Positions 22,780 through 35,849 of a stretch of 64,000 nt of DNA are shown here, in pieces (the stretch's first letter is position 1; each line of letters opens with the position of its first letter). The DNA is from Solen grandis (lineage: Eukaryota > Mollusca > Bivalvia > Adapedonta > Solenidae). The notes under the pieces were generated by a model. The model was given only the letters and a program-made list of their open reading frames with translations, was not told where the DNA came from and searched no databases. The position numbers and the translations under genes are program-made. Location of the stretch: positions 85,514,756 to 85,578,755 of the forward strand of contig CM037778.1 in NCBI GenBank assembly GCA_021229015.1, read 5' to 3'.

Positions 22780-24587
22780 TATTTTATTATTGTGACATGT
22801 GCATTAAATACAATATCAAACAAGTAATATAATATACATATTTTAAATATAGCACCCGGCCCAGTATCTGGACCTTAGATCAATGGTAAACAAATCGACT
22901 ACTGTGAGATTTTTGGTCTGTCAATACGATTTCTTGGTAAACCTTTTTGTAAAAGTCCCCTTAAAATAAGCATATTTGAAGTTTAGACTATAACTTTATG
23001 AAGAAATAATGTAGCACAAAATATTCCATCATTTAAACAGTCATTGTTGCTTTTGATAATAAGTTCGATTTATACCAAAACCTATAATATGAAAGGAGAT
23101 CTTCACAAACTACGAAGAAGAAAAAAATCATACAGTTGATAGTTTCTGCCAACAGTTTATAATATATCAATGACATAAGTAACATGGCTTTTGTAATAAG
23201 CATGTAACATATTTATGTTACCATTAAATTATTCAAACTTTTGTTAAAGACTATTGTGTTTCCACAAGTTGTACCAATAATCATTCATTTCATAAGAGAA
23301 GGGGCTGCAGTACTTCTTAAATATTCATCATACAAAAAGGGGGGGGGTTCCCAAATGAAGATAACGTTATACTACGTGATACGCGAGCATCTATCTTTCA
23401 TTAGGAAATGTTACCTTGAATAAACACTAAGTTTTAACTATTGCTTTCATTTTTTTAAATATAAATAGCAGCACGTTGTATTGATATCCTTTATTCATTC
23501 ACACCAGAAGGGATATCGCACCCTCGGGATCATATATTATTTCCTTTTCGGATAAAGATTATAGGAACTCATGAAGGATAAAGATATCTTACTCAAGATC
23601 TAAATGATATCTGTTAATTTATTATGTTTTACTCAAATAAATATGTTATAATCTCAGTATGATATATGTATATCAATTTCCAAGGCTAATCAAAATTAAC
23701 ATATATATATTTTATTATATATGTATAAGATTTCTGTTATAACCCATAACTGATGTCTAACATCTGACCTTTGTACAATAATCTACACGCTTTTCCTTAA
23801 ATCTGCAAACATGGAGCTCATAGTATTCTTTTCGGGCTTCATTTATCGGACATGTATCATAATGTATAGCAGTTACACTCTGGGAGCTGTTATTTGCCCC
23901 CATTACATTTGTTAAATTTAATAGTTTATACTGAGCTCATTTGATCAATTATCCCATATTAAGGAGCAAACAATTACTGATTTTGTTTTAAACTGCATAT
24001 GACATAGTTCGATTGTAAAACTAACAAATTTTTATTCATTTAAATGTTTTTTGATCAATTGTATTACATTTAAAAAAGAATGTGCAATGAAAAGGTAGAA
24101 CGCGCTCAACTAGAGAATACTCATTCTACAAAGCATATATTGTTTCTAGAATTAATTCTAAATCATCCGGGAGAGCGTATATGTTTTTAATTTCCTTCTT
24201 AATACAAATTGAGAGGTTTTGAAGAGGGGTCGCAGCATCACGTGTACCGACTTACATAAATGCCCCGGAAATTAGTTTTTCCGTCAAAAGAATAACGACA
24301 ACGTTTTGTTACATTTTATCGCCAAGAAGTAAATTTGATTCTGTTTATCAACGTGATATGCAAGAATTAAAGAATCACAAGAAAAGTAAACGTTTATTTT
24401 ACTGACTATTTGCACAAGAAACCGTTTTGACGAGGATGGATGTAACCTATTTTAAGTATATATAATTGTACTTTTCTGTTGGAACCAATGATAAATTATA
24501 AAGAAATACAGCACTTTCCTTTGATCACTTCATCGATGTTAATAGGGCTTTTGCCATGATGTATTATATCAATATATATGCTAACAC
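22527..24587. other. Spacer between duplicated blocks, no gene recognised
   Basis: It includes an (AGTA)n microsatellite at 22746-22778. The flanking sequence, with TATTTTATTATTGTGACATG, looks like the reverse complement of a LINE 3' end, but no reverse-transcriptase frame is attached. The rest is AT-rich and unremarkable. About 24224-24292 resembles 39818-39890 (both contain GGAAATTAGTTTTCC-like sequence). Confidence 0.45.
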
Positions 24588-25087
24588 TTCCTTGGAAATA
24601 CTTCATAAGTCAGTGCTGCTTGTTTATTCGTTAGTATGAATTTATTGATTGGTGTCATAAAAGGACAGAAGTTTAAACAATTCCACGAGTGTATTATCAC
24701 ATATCATCTACATCGAATGATGTAATATATACTGTATGGTTAAATCGTTTCCCGATGCGCTATTCAAATATCCATGCTTACAAAGGTATCAAATTTAGAA
24801 GTACTTGTTTCCATTATGAATTTTGATAACACCTAAATATTGGTAAAATAAAATACATTTTACATTTGATAAATGATTCCAGAAATAAAAATTGAATGAT
24901 GAGGAACATTCAAAATATATCAATATGTAATTGCCAACAATTTCAGGAACTGAAATTCTATATTATTAGCGGAAAATCTTTTTATTGAACTGTTCCTCTA
25001 TTACCATTGCTAATGATGGCAATACGTATTTTTGTTTTGTTTTTGTAACTCGTTTTGATTACAAACTATTCTGATACTACATCTTAA
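24588..25087 (+). repeat. Duplicated block, partner of 34331-34706
   Basis: Shared anchors in order: TCCTTGGAAATACT, ATAAGTCAGT, CACGAGTGTATT, TTAAATCGTTTCCCG, CTATTCAAATATCCA, TTACCATTGCTAATGATGGC and ATTCTGATACTACAT. It ends just before the start of duplicated segment copy B, so two independent duplications meet at about 25090. Confidence 0.8.
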
Positions 25088-25100
25088 AGAAAAACTGTGA

Positions 25101-28100
25101 TATCCCGAATGGATATGGTTGTGTATTTAATTTCATTTAATTTCATATTCCTGATTTTGTGTCAGGATAACTATATATATTAAAAGGTATATTATTCGTA
25201 TAACCAATGCTAGGACTAAAGCACATTCACAGCATTTGTAATTCATGCACTTTAGCTAAGGGTTGCATTTTTACCAATCTAATTAAAATCTTATCATATA
25301 TTCGCTGCTATACATTTACGTAACATATTGAATCGAATGCGAATCAAGTGTGATTGCCAGTTGACATGATGTAAAATTAGTGAAGTTTTTTCATGTATTG
25401 TTATAAGATGAATAACCGTAAGAACAGCAGTTTTATTATCATAACATTTATAAACCGTTAGCCCATATATTCAATGCAATGAATTCAGATATTCCATTTG
25501 ATATATCAGTATTAGTCCCCATACGCGGTTACGTAAACATTGCGAATTCATACACCGATATCATGTATCACAATTAACATTCGTATATGAAAATATGTAC
25601 AATAAACCGAAGCAATACCCATGTAATAAGGACAGCAACATGTTCAAGTAACTTATATTATTATGCTATTGAATTAAAATGTATTCCGATTATTGGCAAT
25701 AGAGTGTAGATGATTCGAACTTGCTTTTGCTGTTGTTTAATTAGAAGAAAAAGTGTACATAAATCCAAGTCATAAATCTTTCCTTGGCAGCATTTAAAAG
25801 TCCTTATGCAATTATCACAAGATGGAATAGTAAACGCTTTACTTTATTTTCACTCATTTCCCATAATCTCCAGATCATTCAATCTATTTCGAACGAAACA
25901 ATAACCTTAAATGCAGGATATTTCGTGGAAGATTGACTTTTATTGTCATTCATTATTTTCAATTGGTCGATATATTTCAATAAATAATCTCATCTGGGAG
26001 GAAAACATTTTTTTACTAGGTTATTACTTTTCAGTCATTCAATAATTTCATTATTTTACGAAGGAAAACATGTAATTGTTTTTTTTTTTTTTTGTTGTTC
26101 TTTTTTGTTTGGTGTTTTTGTTTTGTTTTTTGTTTTCCTTTCTTTTTATTATTATTATTATTATTATTATTTATAAAAATGCATGCGGTAGTTAACAAAG
26201 CTCTATGTAGTAATCTAGAAAATTGATTAGATATCAGACATAATTATGCTGGCTGTTAACATTCAATTTGATTCTCATTAGCATTTAAACTGTTTTTTCT
26301 GGGCTTTGCTATATTTACATCAAATTCAAACTCATAGTTGTACACTGCTTTTCATGAAACAAAACACATAAATAGTGTATGTTTATTAAGATGGAAACTT
26401 GATAAAATATAAATAAACTAATATAATTACATGTAGGTAACTGAATTGCTGCTACATATTCTTATCTAAGCTTGACGTCCGTTAATCCCTTGTCCATTTT
26501 GTAACGTTATGGTTTGATAGGTCAAAGTAAAAACAAAAACAAACAAAAAACGCGCGTTAGTAACAGCCAATAGAAATCAGTGTTACGATCTTAAGAGAAA
26601 TAACATTTAAAAAAGTAACCTAGAATTATAGAACTTATATATTTTTTACTCTTATTATCTACCACTTAGGATTATAACTGAATACTAAACTACAATATTT
26701 TTAAATAGAAATGACTAATAAATAATTATAGATATACTAGACTATGAAAATATTTTATAATTTAGAAGCCTGTGACACATGTATGTCGATGAAAACAAAT
26801 TTGAAAGCGTATGTCCGTCGTTTTGTTTTTACATATTAGACTTACTGAGATTAAAACTTGGTTTTCTTTGCTCATAAGGCAAAAAGACACCGAAGTATAT
26901 AAGTAAATATACCAACAATGTTTGGACCTCTATCAAAATTCCGTTATCAAACTTTTGTTTCATGGAACTGCTTTCCAGACAACGTGCCATAGAATATCGA
27001 GGATCTCATCGACGGATGTTTTCCTCAGCCTTTGATTATCTAGACATCGTTATATAACCTGCATGTTGTTAACTTAACAATAGACTCGATAATAACAAGA
27101 ACCAACATATAATCTTATTCATGATATTGACAATAATGTTGTTTTTGATCTTGATAAAAGAGAATTCTTTAACAGTATAATAATTATAAACACAAAATAA
27201 CTTCATCAAATATGAGTGAACATATTCAAACATCATTGTGAACACTGTCTGGTATTAAACGATAAGTAATTGAAACACCGTATATATATATAATATATAT
27301 ATTCTGATTAATTCTTGTCCCGATAATGGTTATACAAAGCTTTTTTTAAATAAAAATACACAAGAGTGTTCTCTGGGACACGTATGCAACCAGCTGAAGC
27401 GTGACGGAAAAAAGTGTGACGGGCAGACAGACGGATGGACGGACAGACGGCCTGACAGACGACGGGAAAGTAATCCCTATCCTTCACCTCTGCTTACAGA
27501 AGGTGACTCAAAAATATGCTGACATTTAGTTTCAAGCAAAGACTGCAAATATGCAAATATTGCAAAGCTCTGTTGAAACAGTCATTTAACCCCTGTCATT
27601 TGGGGGTTTATCAATATATTTATATGAAACAAGCTGCGCTTTTTGCTACTAAACTTGTGTCGCAGGGTCAGTTTGACTGCGGATATTCTTAAAAAAACAT
27701 ATAATCATATTCATTCATTTTCATAACCTCTTTACATATAGCCATATTTATTCATTTTCACAGTTTCATTACATATCGTCATATCTATATCATTTATTTC
27801 AGTCAACTATATTCTGTAACCTTTAACCCTGGTGACGGATGTACTTACTTCCTCATTTTAACCTCGCATGCGCACTCGATTAAAACTGGTCAATGGCGAG
27901 AGCCACGCCTTCGTTTCTCTTGAAACCTAACACTTCTTAGAGCGCGCCTGTCTGTATTTTTATAGGCTAAACCCGACTATCACAGCCCAGCCGAGAGCTG
28001 AACCCGAATGTGGTTTTTGTTTAGAAACCTGGCAATTTCATTTCGCAACACTTGTATAAAACCATGTCCATTATTGCTAAACTGCACATTGTATTGGTCA

Positions 28101-30448
28101 TAACAAAGAAGAATCGTAGAATAAATTATTCATCATATGATAATATGTTTAAACAGCTGTTTCCGGTTTAGTATAACCATATTTTCTTATATCTAACACT
28201 TTACATATAACTTTTAAGTCGAATTAGATCACTCCGTGTCACGCGCAAGTATCTATATATATGCATAGTGTGTTGAACTCGAACAGCTGGATTAAATGTG
28301 TTTGATGCAACCAACTTTGATAAAAAAGATGCATTATTCACATGATTTTGAAAGTGTCTGAGAAATACACACGCCAGAGGCTCGCTTAATGTAATTTTCA
28401 TGTACTCGTTTAAGTAAACTTTGATATGAAATAACAATTCATGGCAGACCCTATATGTATATAAATCGCTAGATAGTTTATTTTTGTGCGCAAAGGATGG
28501 ATAATACTTTTTTGTGATTAGATTTTGACCATCTCCTTCATAAAACCTATGAAAGATTATAAACTGTTTAAATTCTTCTAAAACGTCAAATTTTCTTTTA
28601 CCATTCAAGGATGACATAGTATTATGTGATGCAAAATATTGTTGGTAATTTTGAAACATTTAATAACAATTTTTTTTGGATTTTACTGATACCTAAACTT
28701 ATAACCTATGACGCTTCAAAATACGTGTACTTTCAAATAGCATTGTAAAGAAATGTAGTGAAGAAAGCTCAATGAGGCATATATCAATATTGAAAATTTG
28801 AAAATCTATTTATCATATGATTTTCTCCGGGTCTATAAACATCATATTTAATCATTTAGTCCCAAAAGATACATTATTGTGTTGTAAATCATCCTTCTTG
28901 TTTGTATATCCTAGGGCACAGAATAGTCTAACTGCTTAGAAACAGCACATTTCTCATATAAACAATAATTACAGCGATGACATTGTAAACCTTTTGAAAT
29001 TGTGTTAAAGATATGTTTTTTTCACAAGAATATGCGAGGTAAAATAAAATAGTTATAGGGCTCATGTGCTTCGGAAGACCTAGGAATAAAAAGTTTGCCA
29101 CATCTTTTCAATATAATCTCCCTTCATCGCTGCTCCAGTTTGCTCATCCCCTTAGAAAAGAAATCTTCATCATGGATCTGATCCATCAAAATAATAATTT
29201 ACTGCATCTACGACACCCCCATTGCTTCTGATATATCATGAAGGTTAGCTAACAATAGAGGTTAGAAAATGTTAAATCTAGAGATTACGGGTAGGGCAGG
29301 GGATGGAGAAGGACTTCGAACCACATTCAGTCAATGTAGTCATGACAACTTTCAATGTATGTGAGCAGTTGCATTATTCTACAAGGTCAGGTGCCTCGAG
29401 TCAACCTTTCTCTCCTCTTCAAAATCTGCTGACGCAAACGCCGCATTTCTCATGCATAATTAGCACCGTTTTCTTGCGACCTGCCTAAAGATAATCCACC
29501 ATGATTACTCTGTAAATACAGATGTCTTCACATTCAATTCCCTACTGAAGAAACTCTCTTGAATTTGTTAGGAGGGGTGCTCCACTGCATGTTTTGCATT
29601 TTTAAGTCTGAATCAAAGTATCATATCATAATTTCGTCCTTAGTCAAAACTCGGCCGATGTTATTTTTCATAATTTGGTGCCCAGATAGTGTTGTGGTTA
29701 GCTTACCTAGCAGTGTTTTATTTTTCTTCTGTAAACAAAAGCATAGAAATGCTATTCTCTTAACCAAAGATCATTTATTTAATAAAATTAGTTTATCGAC
29801 TGATAAGGATTTCGTGCCAATGTCTTGCATATGCATCGTGTGTTTCTTACGATATACATGTATCTCTAATCTCTCATACCAATTATTACTCACTTGTTCA
29901 AGTCAGTTAACCTGTCCCTCGGGAGTCATCTTTCATGAACCATTGGGTTGCACTGTTTTTAGTCCTTGCTTTGTGTGGTACTTGCATTGTATGTGAGTAT
30001 ATATCAGAGCAACTTTCTATTTCGGGTTTGTTATGAAACAAGATATGTTATTGTTACATTCTGCGTCATTTGATGATATTCTCGTAAATAGTTGCAGAAT
30101 CACGGCTATCTCGTTCTCATACAAGTGAAAGGAATGACATGTGGACGTAAAACTAAACAAAAATATAAATCTATTAATAGGAACGCTGATTTAATTGTTG
30201 TCTTACATACAAGAACCAATTTTACTTTCATGGTTAATTATATGCACTACTAAATATACAGACTTCTTAATGGATACGTTAGAAGGAACCCCACATCTTA
30301 CATAATAAGATAGATAATGCCCCCACCGTTTGGGTTATACGAATAATGAAGCAGTCTGCTGTAAAAGAAAGGAGGAAAACATTAATTTTGGTTTGAGTCT
30401 GGATTTATCATATGTTTTTTTGCAGCATATTCCCATTCGGTAAGATTG

Positions 30449-30480
<32 letters not shown>

Positions 30481-30585
30481 CACAAACACTTGACATGGGT
30501 TTAACATAAAACATGAAATTAACCATTGCTTTAAATAAGGTATATATCAACAAAATGAATGATTTACCCTGGTAATCTTGATATT
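25101..30585 (+). repeat. Duplicated segment, copy B
   Basis: The partner of 17351-22526; the offset grows from about 7750 at the left to about 8060 at the right through accumulated indels. It carries T-rich and (ATT)n tracts (26085-26172 and about 30448-30480) that are short or absent in copy A. A local insertion near 27370-27510, containing GACGGACGGACAGACGG-like words and CACCTCTGCTTACAGAAGGTG, looks like a fragment of a dispersed repeat. Two unusually long open frames (28201-28659 minus, 145 codons at 29559-29996 plus) occur here; the aligned parts of copy A are interrupted. Confidence 0.85.
28201..28659 (-). other. 152-codon open frame of unknown status
   Basis: The longest open frame in the window outside recognised mobile elements. 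I recognise no domain. The product would be basic and rich in His, Tyr, Phe and Leu (for example VCHELLFHIKVYLNEYMKI), with no signal peptide or membrane segment. The aligned sequence in copy A keeps the frame over about 25 codons at the N-terminal end (ASHNTM, then similar residues) and around HELLFHIK, but contains stops and A-run indels elsewhere. It may be a relic of an old coding exon or chance in AT-rich DNA. Function unknown. Confidence 0.2.
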
Positions 30586-31217
30586 GTCTTTTTTATGAGA
30601 CGAAGAGAAAAGACGATGAAAGACATGCCCATAGATCCAGTTCTGCCTAAGTCTAAGTTTAGATTTGTTAAATAACTAGGTTGATTTTAAAATGTAAACA
30701 TATCGGCAATATTTTCAAAACAAACACATGCAAGTGTCGTAGTAAAATTCGATGTAGATTTATGTAAAACTTCCATAATAAATGTTTTTCAATTTTCAAG
30801 AATGTATTTCCTTATAATTTCTTACAATTTTTTCCCATTTCATTTTGAAAGAATAAAGTTTAATAATAAATATCATAAAATGAAATTCTCCTTTAGCAAA
30901 TTCTGCGATGGCCTAATGGTTACGTATTGCGCTTACCATGCCGACGGAATGAGTTCGATACACAGCTGACGATCATATTTTTTCCCCATCTTTTGTTTTT
31001 GCTATATAAAGTTTAGTTTTATAAAATATTCATTAATATACCATATTTCTTATCGTCGACTTTTTTTCATTAGAGTTTAAAAACTATGGTCGGTGCCGTT
31101 ACAAATTACGTTCATTCAGGCCTCAAGAAACAGAGTGCAATAATATTGTCCTTAATTCTATCCTTAGTTAAAGCTTGTCTATCACTTTCATACATAAATA
31201 TTCAATCCATATTACAG
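30586..31217. other. Intergenic sequence, tRNA-like motif and possible intron end
   Basis: No gene body. It contains the tRNA-like element at 30904-30972 and, at its right edge, a splice acceptor context (CATATTACAG ending at 31217) that fits the left boundary of the following relic exon. The open frame starting at 31086 therefore probably includes intron sequence in its first 44 codons. Confidence 0.5.
30904..30972 (+). pseudogene. tRNA-like (SINE-type) sequence
   Basis: It has an A-box-like GATGGCCTAATGGTTA and a B-box-like GAGTTCGATAC at normal spacing. The stems do not close well, so it is a degenerate tRNA-derived repeat and not a tRNA gene. Confidence 0.5.
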
Positions 31218-33311
31218 GAGCTGGATTCTATCCTTGACAAACATCCGTTGAGAAAAGTCGCTGCCACACCCGATGACATCAACATCGATGAAGAGGGGGG
31301 CGATGATGAGAGCAAAGATGAGAAGGAACGGAGACTTAATGGCCGGTTGAGCGACTTTGTCACAGGGGAACTGGAGGAAGAAAATGCAGCATTTTCAACT
31401 ATTCACTATGTTGACAATGAGGATTGCATGAATGATGGTGAAGAAAGTAAAGAATTTCAATGTAAGTGCTCTGTTCCATTTATTTATAAGTTTAAGAAAG
31501 AAGAGATAGATGATCACATTCTAAACTTAAGAGAAATGAGTAAGGCAGAGAAAGACATGTCTTTAATGGGTGTAATTCAACCAATACAAACCGACACAAC
31601 ATGGAGGGGGCAGAGAAAAAGGAGAAGAGTGCCTTACTGTTATAATGGACAGTCTGTGTGTCGTACAGCATTTCAGTACATTTTTGATATAGGACGACAC
31701 AGTCTTTCATCTGTACATATCTGCATTTGAATGGCATAGTTCCACGAGTTCATGGGAATTCAAACAAGAAGCCTCACCACGCCCTCAATTACACTGAGGT
31801 AAAAGCATGCGTTGACTTTTTATTGAGGTATGCTGATGATAATGGCCTGCCTCAACCTGCGGCACCACGTGGAAGAGACAATGAACCTCCAATTTACCTG
31901 CCAGCCTGCTTGACAAAATAATCTATTCACAAAGAGTATGCAGCTGAATATGAAAGACTTCGAGTGAGGTGTTTGGGACTGACATCATTTAAAACGACTT
32001 GGGCTCAGTTTGTACCCCATATTAAAATATCAACATCAAGGAATGATGTGTGTCAGAAAAGTGAATTTATTCAAAGATAACTGAAAGAGGCTGTATCAGA
32101 AGATGACAAGGCAGAGTCAGCGAATGAGCTCACCTCACACATAGCGCATGCCCAAGAAGAGAGAAGGTTGTATATGGAGGCAGTGGAAAGAGCTAGGACA
32201 GAATCCTCGAATTACGTGCAGGTACCAGGCCCGATGCCACCTTGTACAACAGAATATAGGACTGTCCATTATACGTTTGACTTCAGCCAACAGGTTTGAA
32301 TCTCGCACCACTATAGACAGATGGGTCCGTTGTACTTCATGTCACCAAGAAAAGATATTGCAGTCCGTGATGACGGGATACCCATGCAGTACAACTATAT
32401 TGTTGACGAGGACCAGTGTATTGATAGGTAGCCTATCCAGTTAGTTGTCGTATTGAATAAATTATAAAAGGGCACAGTGCACTGAGACACTCTCTGTAGA
32501 AATTGCATGATTAACATGATAAAAAAGCAATACACGTAACTCTAATTCCAGCGTTTACTTTATAGGGATATAATAATATGATGCACAAAAATTGTCCTTC
32601 AACCCAAATATTAAGTAGTAAGTCAGCAGAACTCGCTCTTTGTTTCATGATAACCCCGCCGACAGTGGCTCAGTGTCTTGAGCGTTGTGATTTGTTTCAT
32701 AAGGTTCCATAGATAAATTGTATATAAATTATACATTCCATTCACTCGTTTTTATCACTTCGATTGTTAGTCTAATGATTGAGTTTTAATTTTCAACAAT
32801 TCGATACTTATCAATACCAGCATATTTTTTTATTAAATTAAAATGGAATAAAATCCTATTCCTATTTTCACAGATGCTACGTTGATAGTAGATTTGCACA
32901 CATCAAGAAATTGTACCGGAGGTCGGATGTAGACTCGCTCTCCCAGTTCCTGCAGGTGGTTAGTATGAGCTCCACCACAAACGGTATGGAGAACAACAGT
33001 GGCAGTGGAAGGACTGGAAGTCCTTTTTGATCCGGTTTTTTAAACCTCTTCCAAGGATAAGTAAATACCACCATTTCCAGTTTAAAAGTGGGGAACCAGG
33101 AATGGTCCATGCCAGAATTCAGATCAGCGATCAGCCCGTGGCCACATCCATTATGAAAACCCGAATACAGATCGATCCATATGAGAGACCGTCAACCCTG
33201 TCTCCTGCCAGACTCTCTCACCATAGACAACAGTATCAATGCAAAACCGCCCGGCCTAATGTACGGGCCAAATGCCAAGATAAAACCTGTCCACCGCCCC
33301 AGGAGGAGTAA
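31218..33311 (+). pseudogene. Broken DUF7869-like gene (repetitive, transposase-like family)
   Basis: The first exon (31218 on) has an acidic N-terminal part, then CSVPFIYKF, RRVPYCYNGQSVCRTAF and a frame change near 31725. It continues with VPRVHGNSNKKP, LPQPAAPRGRDNEPP and WAQFVPHIKISTSRNDVCQK (Cys-rich end), then TVHYTFDF, MGPLYFMSPRK and YIVDEDQC. In-frame stops lie at 31919, 32078 and about 32292. A donor-like G/GTAGCC at 32428 and a good acceptor (CCTATTTTCACAG, ending 32873) bound a probable intron. The next exon starts CYVDSRFAHIKKLYRRSDVD, changes frame near 32980, then reads WKSFLIRFFKPLPRISKYHH to a stop at 33309. From memory, this block order matches a high-copy invertebrate family annotated with a DUF7869 domain. 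The segment expected between YIVDEDQC and CYVDSRF is absent, so the centre is deleted. It cannot encode an intact protein. Confidence 0.72.
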
Positions 33312-34256
33312 TGTTGTGACTGTCACTCACATGTGCTTATGATTTAGATCTTGTTATTAATCTAATTTTATTTTTTAAATAATTATGAAAATCAGACATG
33401 ATCTTACTCGCAGTCTTATTTAAACTAAGTTTACTGGTATGAACGATGCAGTTTTTAATAATTATTTTCACACATCAGTATTCAGGATGTACATAAAGTA
33501 AGGACATGCAGTCGAATCTACCTCTTACAATTGGCATAAGTTGTTAATTGATTGGATGTTTGTCCAGTTCAATCATAAAGGTGATGATTAATGATTTTAT
33601 AGGTATGTGATATGTATTTCGGATACGCTGGTAAAAGGAAGATTTAAACAATCAGATCACGATTACATCGTTTTTTTTAAATGAACATTTCAATTATTTA
33701 TTGCGGTTTTCATGACGACCTTGATATTGGATACATGTAGTCGCTTGTGATTTAGTCAGACCTGATAAATGTACATGTACGATTGACGTATGCATTAATA
33801 AGTAATGTATCGATATCATTTATACATAAAAAGACAAAAGTTGTAAATTAAAAATTAATTATCTATAGTCGATGTTATTCCGTTCCTAAATCATAATAAG
33901 GTAGTTTAATAAGAGTACATTATATATTACGTTCACTGCATGAAAAGGTGGGTGGGATGTGATGTTGTCTCAATTAACGGCCGCCGCGATTTGGGATATT
34001 CGCTGATCCCCGGGGTTTCGAATTGTCGGGGTTCGACTGTAACTTGTAACGCCGATTTGTTGACGTCAACGACGTTATCTCAACGTTTTCATTAAAAAAA
34101 GTGTCGTATAGGGTATTATATTAAAAACTTTATCATTAGTTGACGGATTTTGGTGAAATAAAAACAGTTGTGTTGAGTAGAGATTTATCTATATGTTGAT
34201 ATGTATAGATGATTTTCTCAAAAAAATTCCCAAAGACCGGTTTTCTCATGACGCAG

Positions 34257-34296
<40 letters not shown>

Positions 34297-34330
34297 ATAT
34301 ATAATTTTTTTTTTTTATATGTGCCACAAT
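33312..34330. other. No gene; one MITE end and a (TA)n tract
   Basis: At about 34010-34040 the sequence ends GGGGTTCGACTG followed by TA. Read in reverse it begins CAGTCGAACCCC, a pogo-type terminal repeat end; no left end is found nearby. A (TA)n tract lies at 34258-34292. Otherwise unremarkable. Confidence 0.45.
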
Positions 34331-34706
34331 TCCTTGGAAATACTACATAAGTCAGTCGTGTATGTTTATCTTTAGTACGAATTTATGGATTAATGACAAA
34401 AAAAGGACAATCGTGTCAAAATTTTCACGAGTGTATTTTCATACATTGTCTACATCAAATGATGAAATAGATACTGTATTTGTTAAATCGTTTCCCGTGA
34501 GCTATTCAAATATCCACGCTAACAGAGATCAACTTATTGATGAGAAACATTCAAACATATCAATATGTAATTGCCAGCAATTTCTATACAATTAGCGCTA
34601 ACGCAAATCTTCTTATTGAACTGTTACTCTATTACCATTGCTAATGATGGCAATACATTTTTTTGCAAATCGTTTTGATTACAAATCATTCTGATACTAC
34701 ATATAA
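34331..34706 (+). repeat. Duplicated block, partner of 24588-25087
   Basis: Same anchors in the same order as its partner, with a shorter total length because of several deletions. Short open frames inside (34362-34595) are not conserved in the partner. Confidence 0.8.
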
Positions 34707-35122
34707 AATTAAACAGTTATTCCTTCCTTATCATGAAAGAAACATCACTGTTACTGTGTTTGCTCCTGATAACGATTTTGATTTAGTTAAACAATGCCCG
34801 TGGTCCAGTTGTAGTGACTACGAAGTCTAATGTCGTGGGTTTGTTACCTGTTGAAAGAGATGATGAGGACATTTCTTACATTCACGGGCACAAAGTTTTA
34901 CTCTTACACAAGAACCATCGAGATGGAAAACAAACATAGCATTCATTGCTTCTCAATCGAGAAAATTTGGTTTGAAATATATACATTTACCATTTACCAA
35001 TACGCAAATGGTATTGAACTTAATGATGGACCGAGTAATGCTAAAATAACAGATAGTAAAGGATATGTGGCGTTCTCAAAGATTCATTGTTTGAGTTTTT
35101 GATTTATAAATGTTTATAAACC

Positions 35123-35326
35123 GAAGCTAACCAAATAATATCAATCAATGGACGCATTATAAGACCAGATACATGTAAGCTATATGTCAATTACAATTGG
35201 TTTGTCACTTTGATCTTCAGCTGAGTCAAAGTAATGCCATACGTATTTTAATACCAATTATCTTGGTCAGTCTTACGTGCGGTATTTGTATTACGCTGAA
35301 GTTTGTTTATTTAATTGATTTCCTGA
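35123..35326 (+). repeat. Duplicated block, partner of 42183-42372
   Basis: Shared anchors: TGGACGCATTAT against TGGACACATTAT, TTTGATCTTCA, AATACCAATTA, and TTGTTTATTTAATTGATT at the right edge. Alignment is moderate, with a few indels. Confidence 0.65.
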
Positions 35327-35849
35327 TTGCTTATACCTAATTCTGACTACTGTGATTTTCTCTTGAAGTTAGTTGTTCCCGTGTCAGACCATACTTTATA
35401 CAAGGCTTCGACCATCTGAACAAAATGTCTACTTAAAAAGGTTTTCCGCTTTACGACTTTGGTCTGCCGTAATCTTGATTGAAATCTATACCCACTTTTT
35501 CCAGAGGTATGGATATCGGAGAATCCAAACCCTAGCCGATAATTAGGTAGAGGCAATTGAAATTAATACTGAACTATGTACGTTTGGATCATAACAATGT
35601 CAGAAAGTATTGAAAATTACTTGCAAAAAGAAACATCGAAATATGTCTGAATCAATTTTGAGAATACATTGTTACGGCTTTCCGCAAACCTGCGGAAAAC
35701 GTATAGGGTTTATTATGTTTCTTCTTATTATTATTATTCATCATTTTCGATCCAATTCCAAGAGTTAATTTCAGTTTGTTGCCAGTGTCTGAGCAAAATA
35801 AAAATTAAATTGCCTCGACAAAAAAGTTCAAATTTTTAAATTCTATCAT

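Noticed and set aside
22640..22860. LINE 3' end (minus strand) next to (AGTA)n
   Set aside because: Suggestive tail, but no reverse-transcriptase or endonuclease frame is attached, so not claimed as a feature.
29559..29996. 145-codon plus frame in copy B
   Set aside because: Cys/Phe/Ser-rich low-information sequence; the copy A counterpart is not open and no domain is seen.
31492..31737. 81-codon minus frame
   Set aside because: Antisense to recognisable blocks of the DUF7869-like relic.
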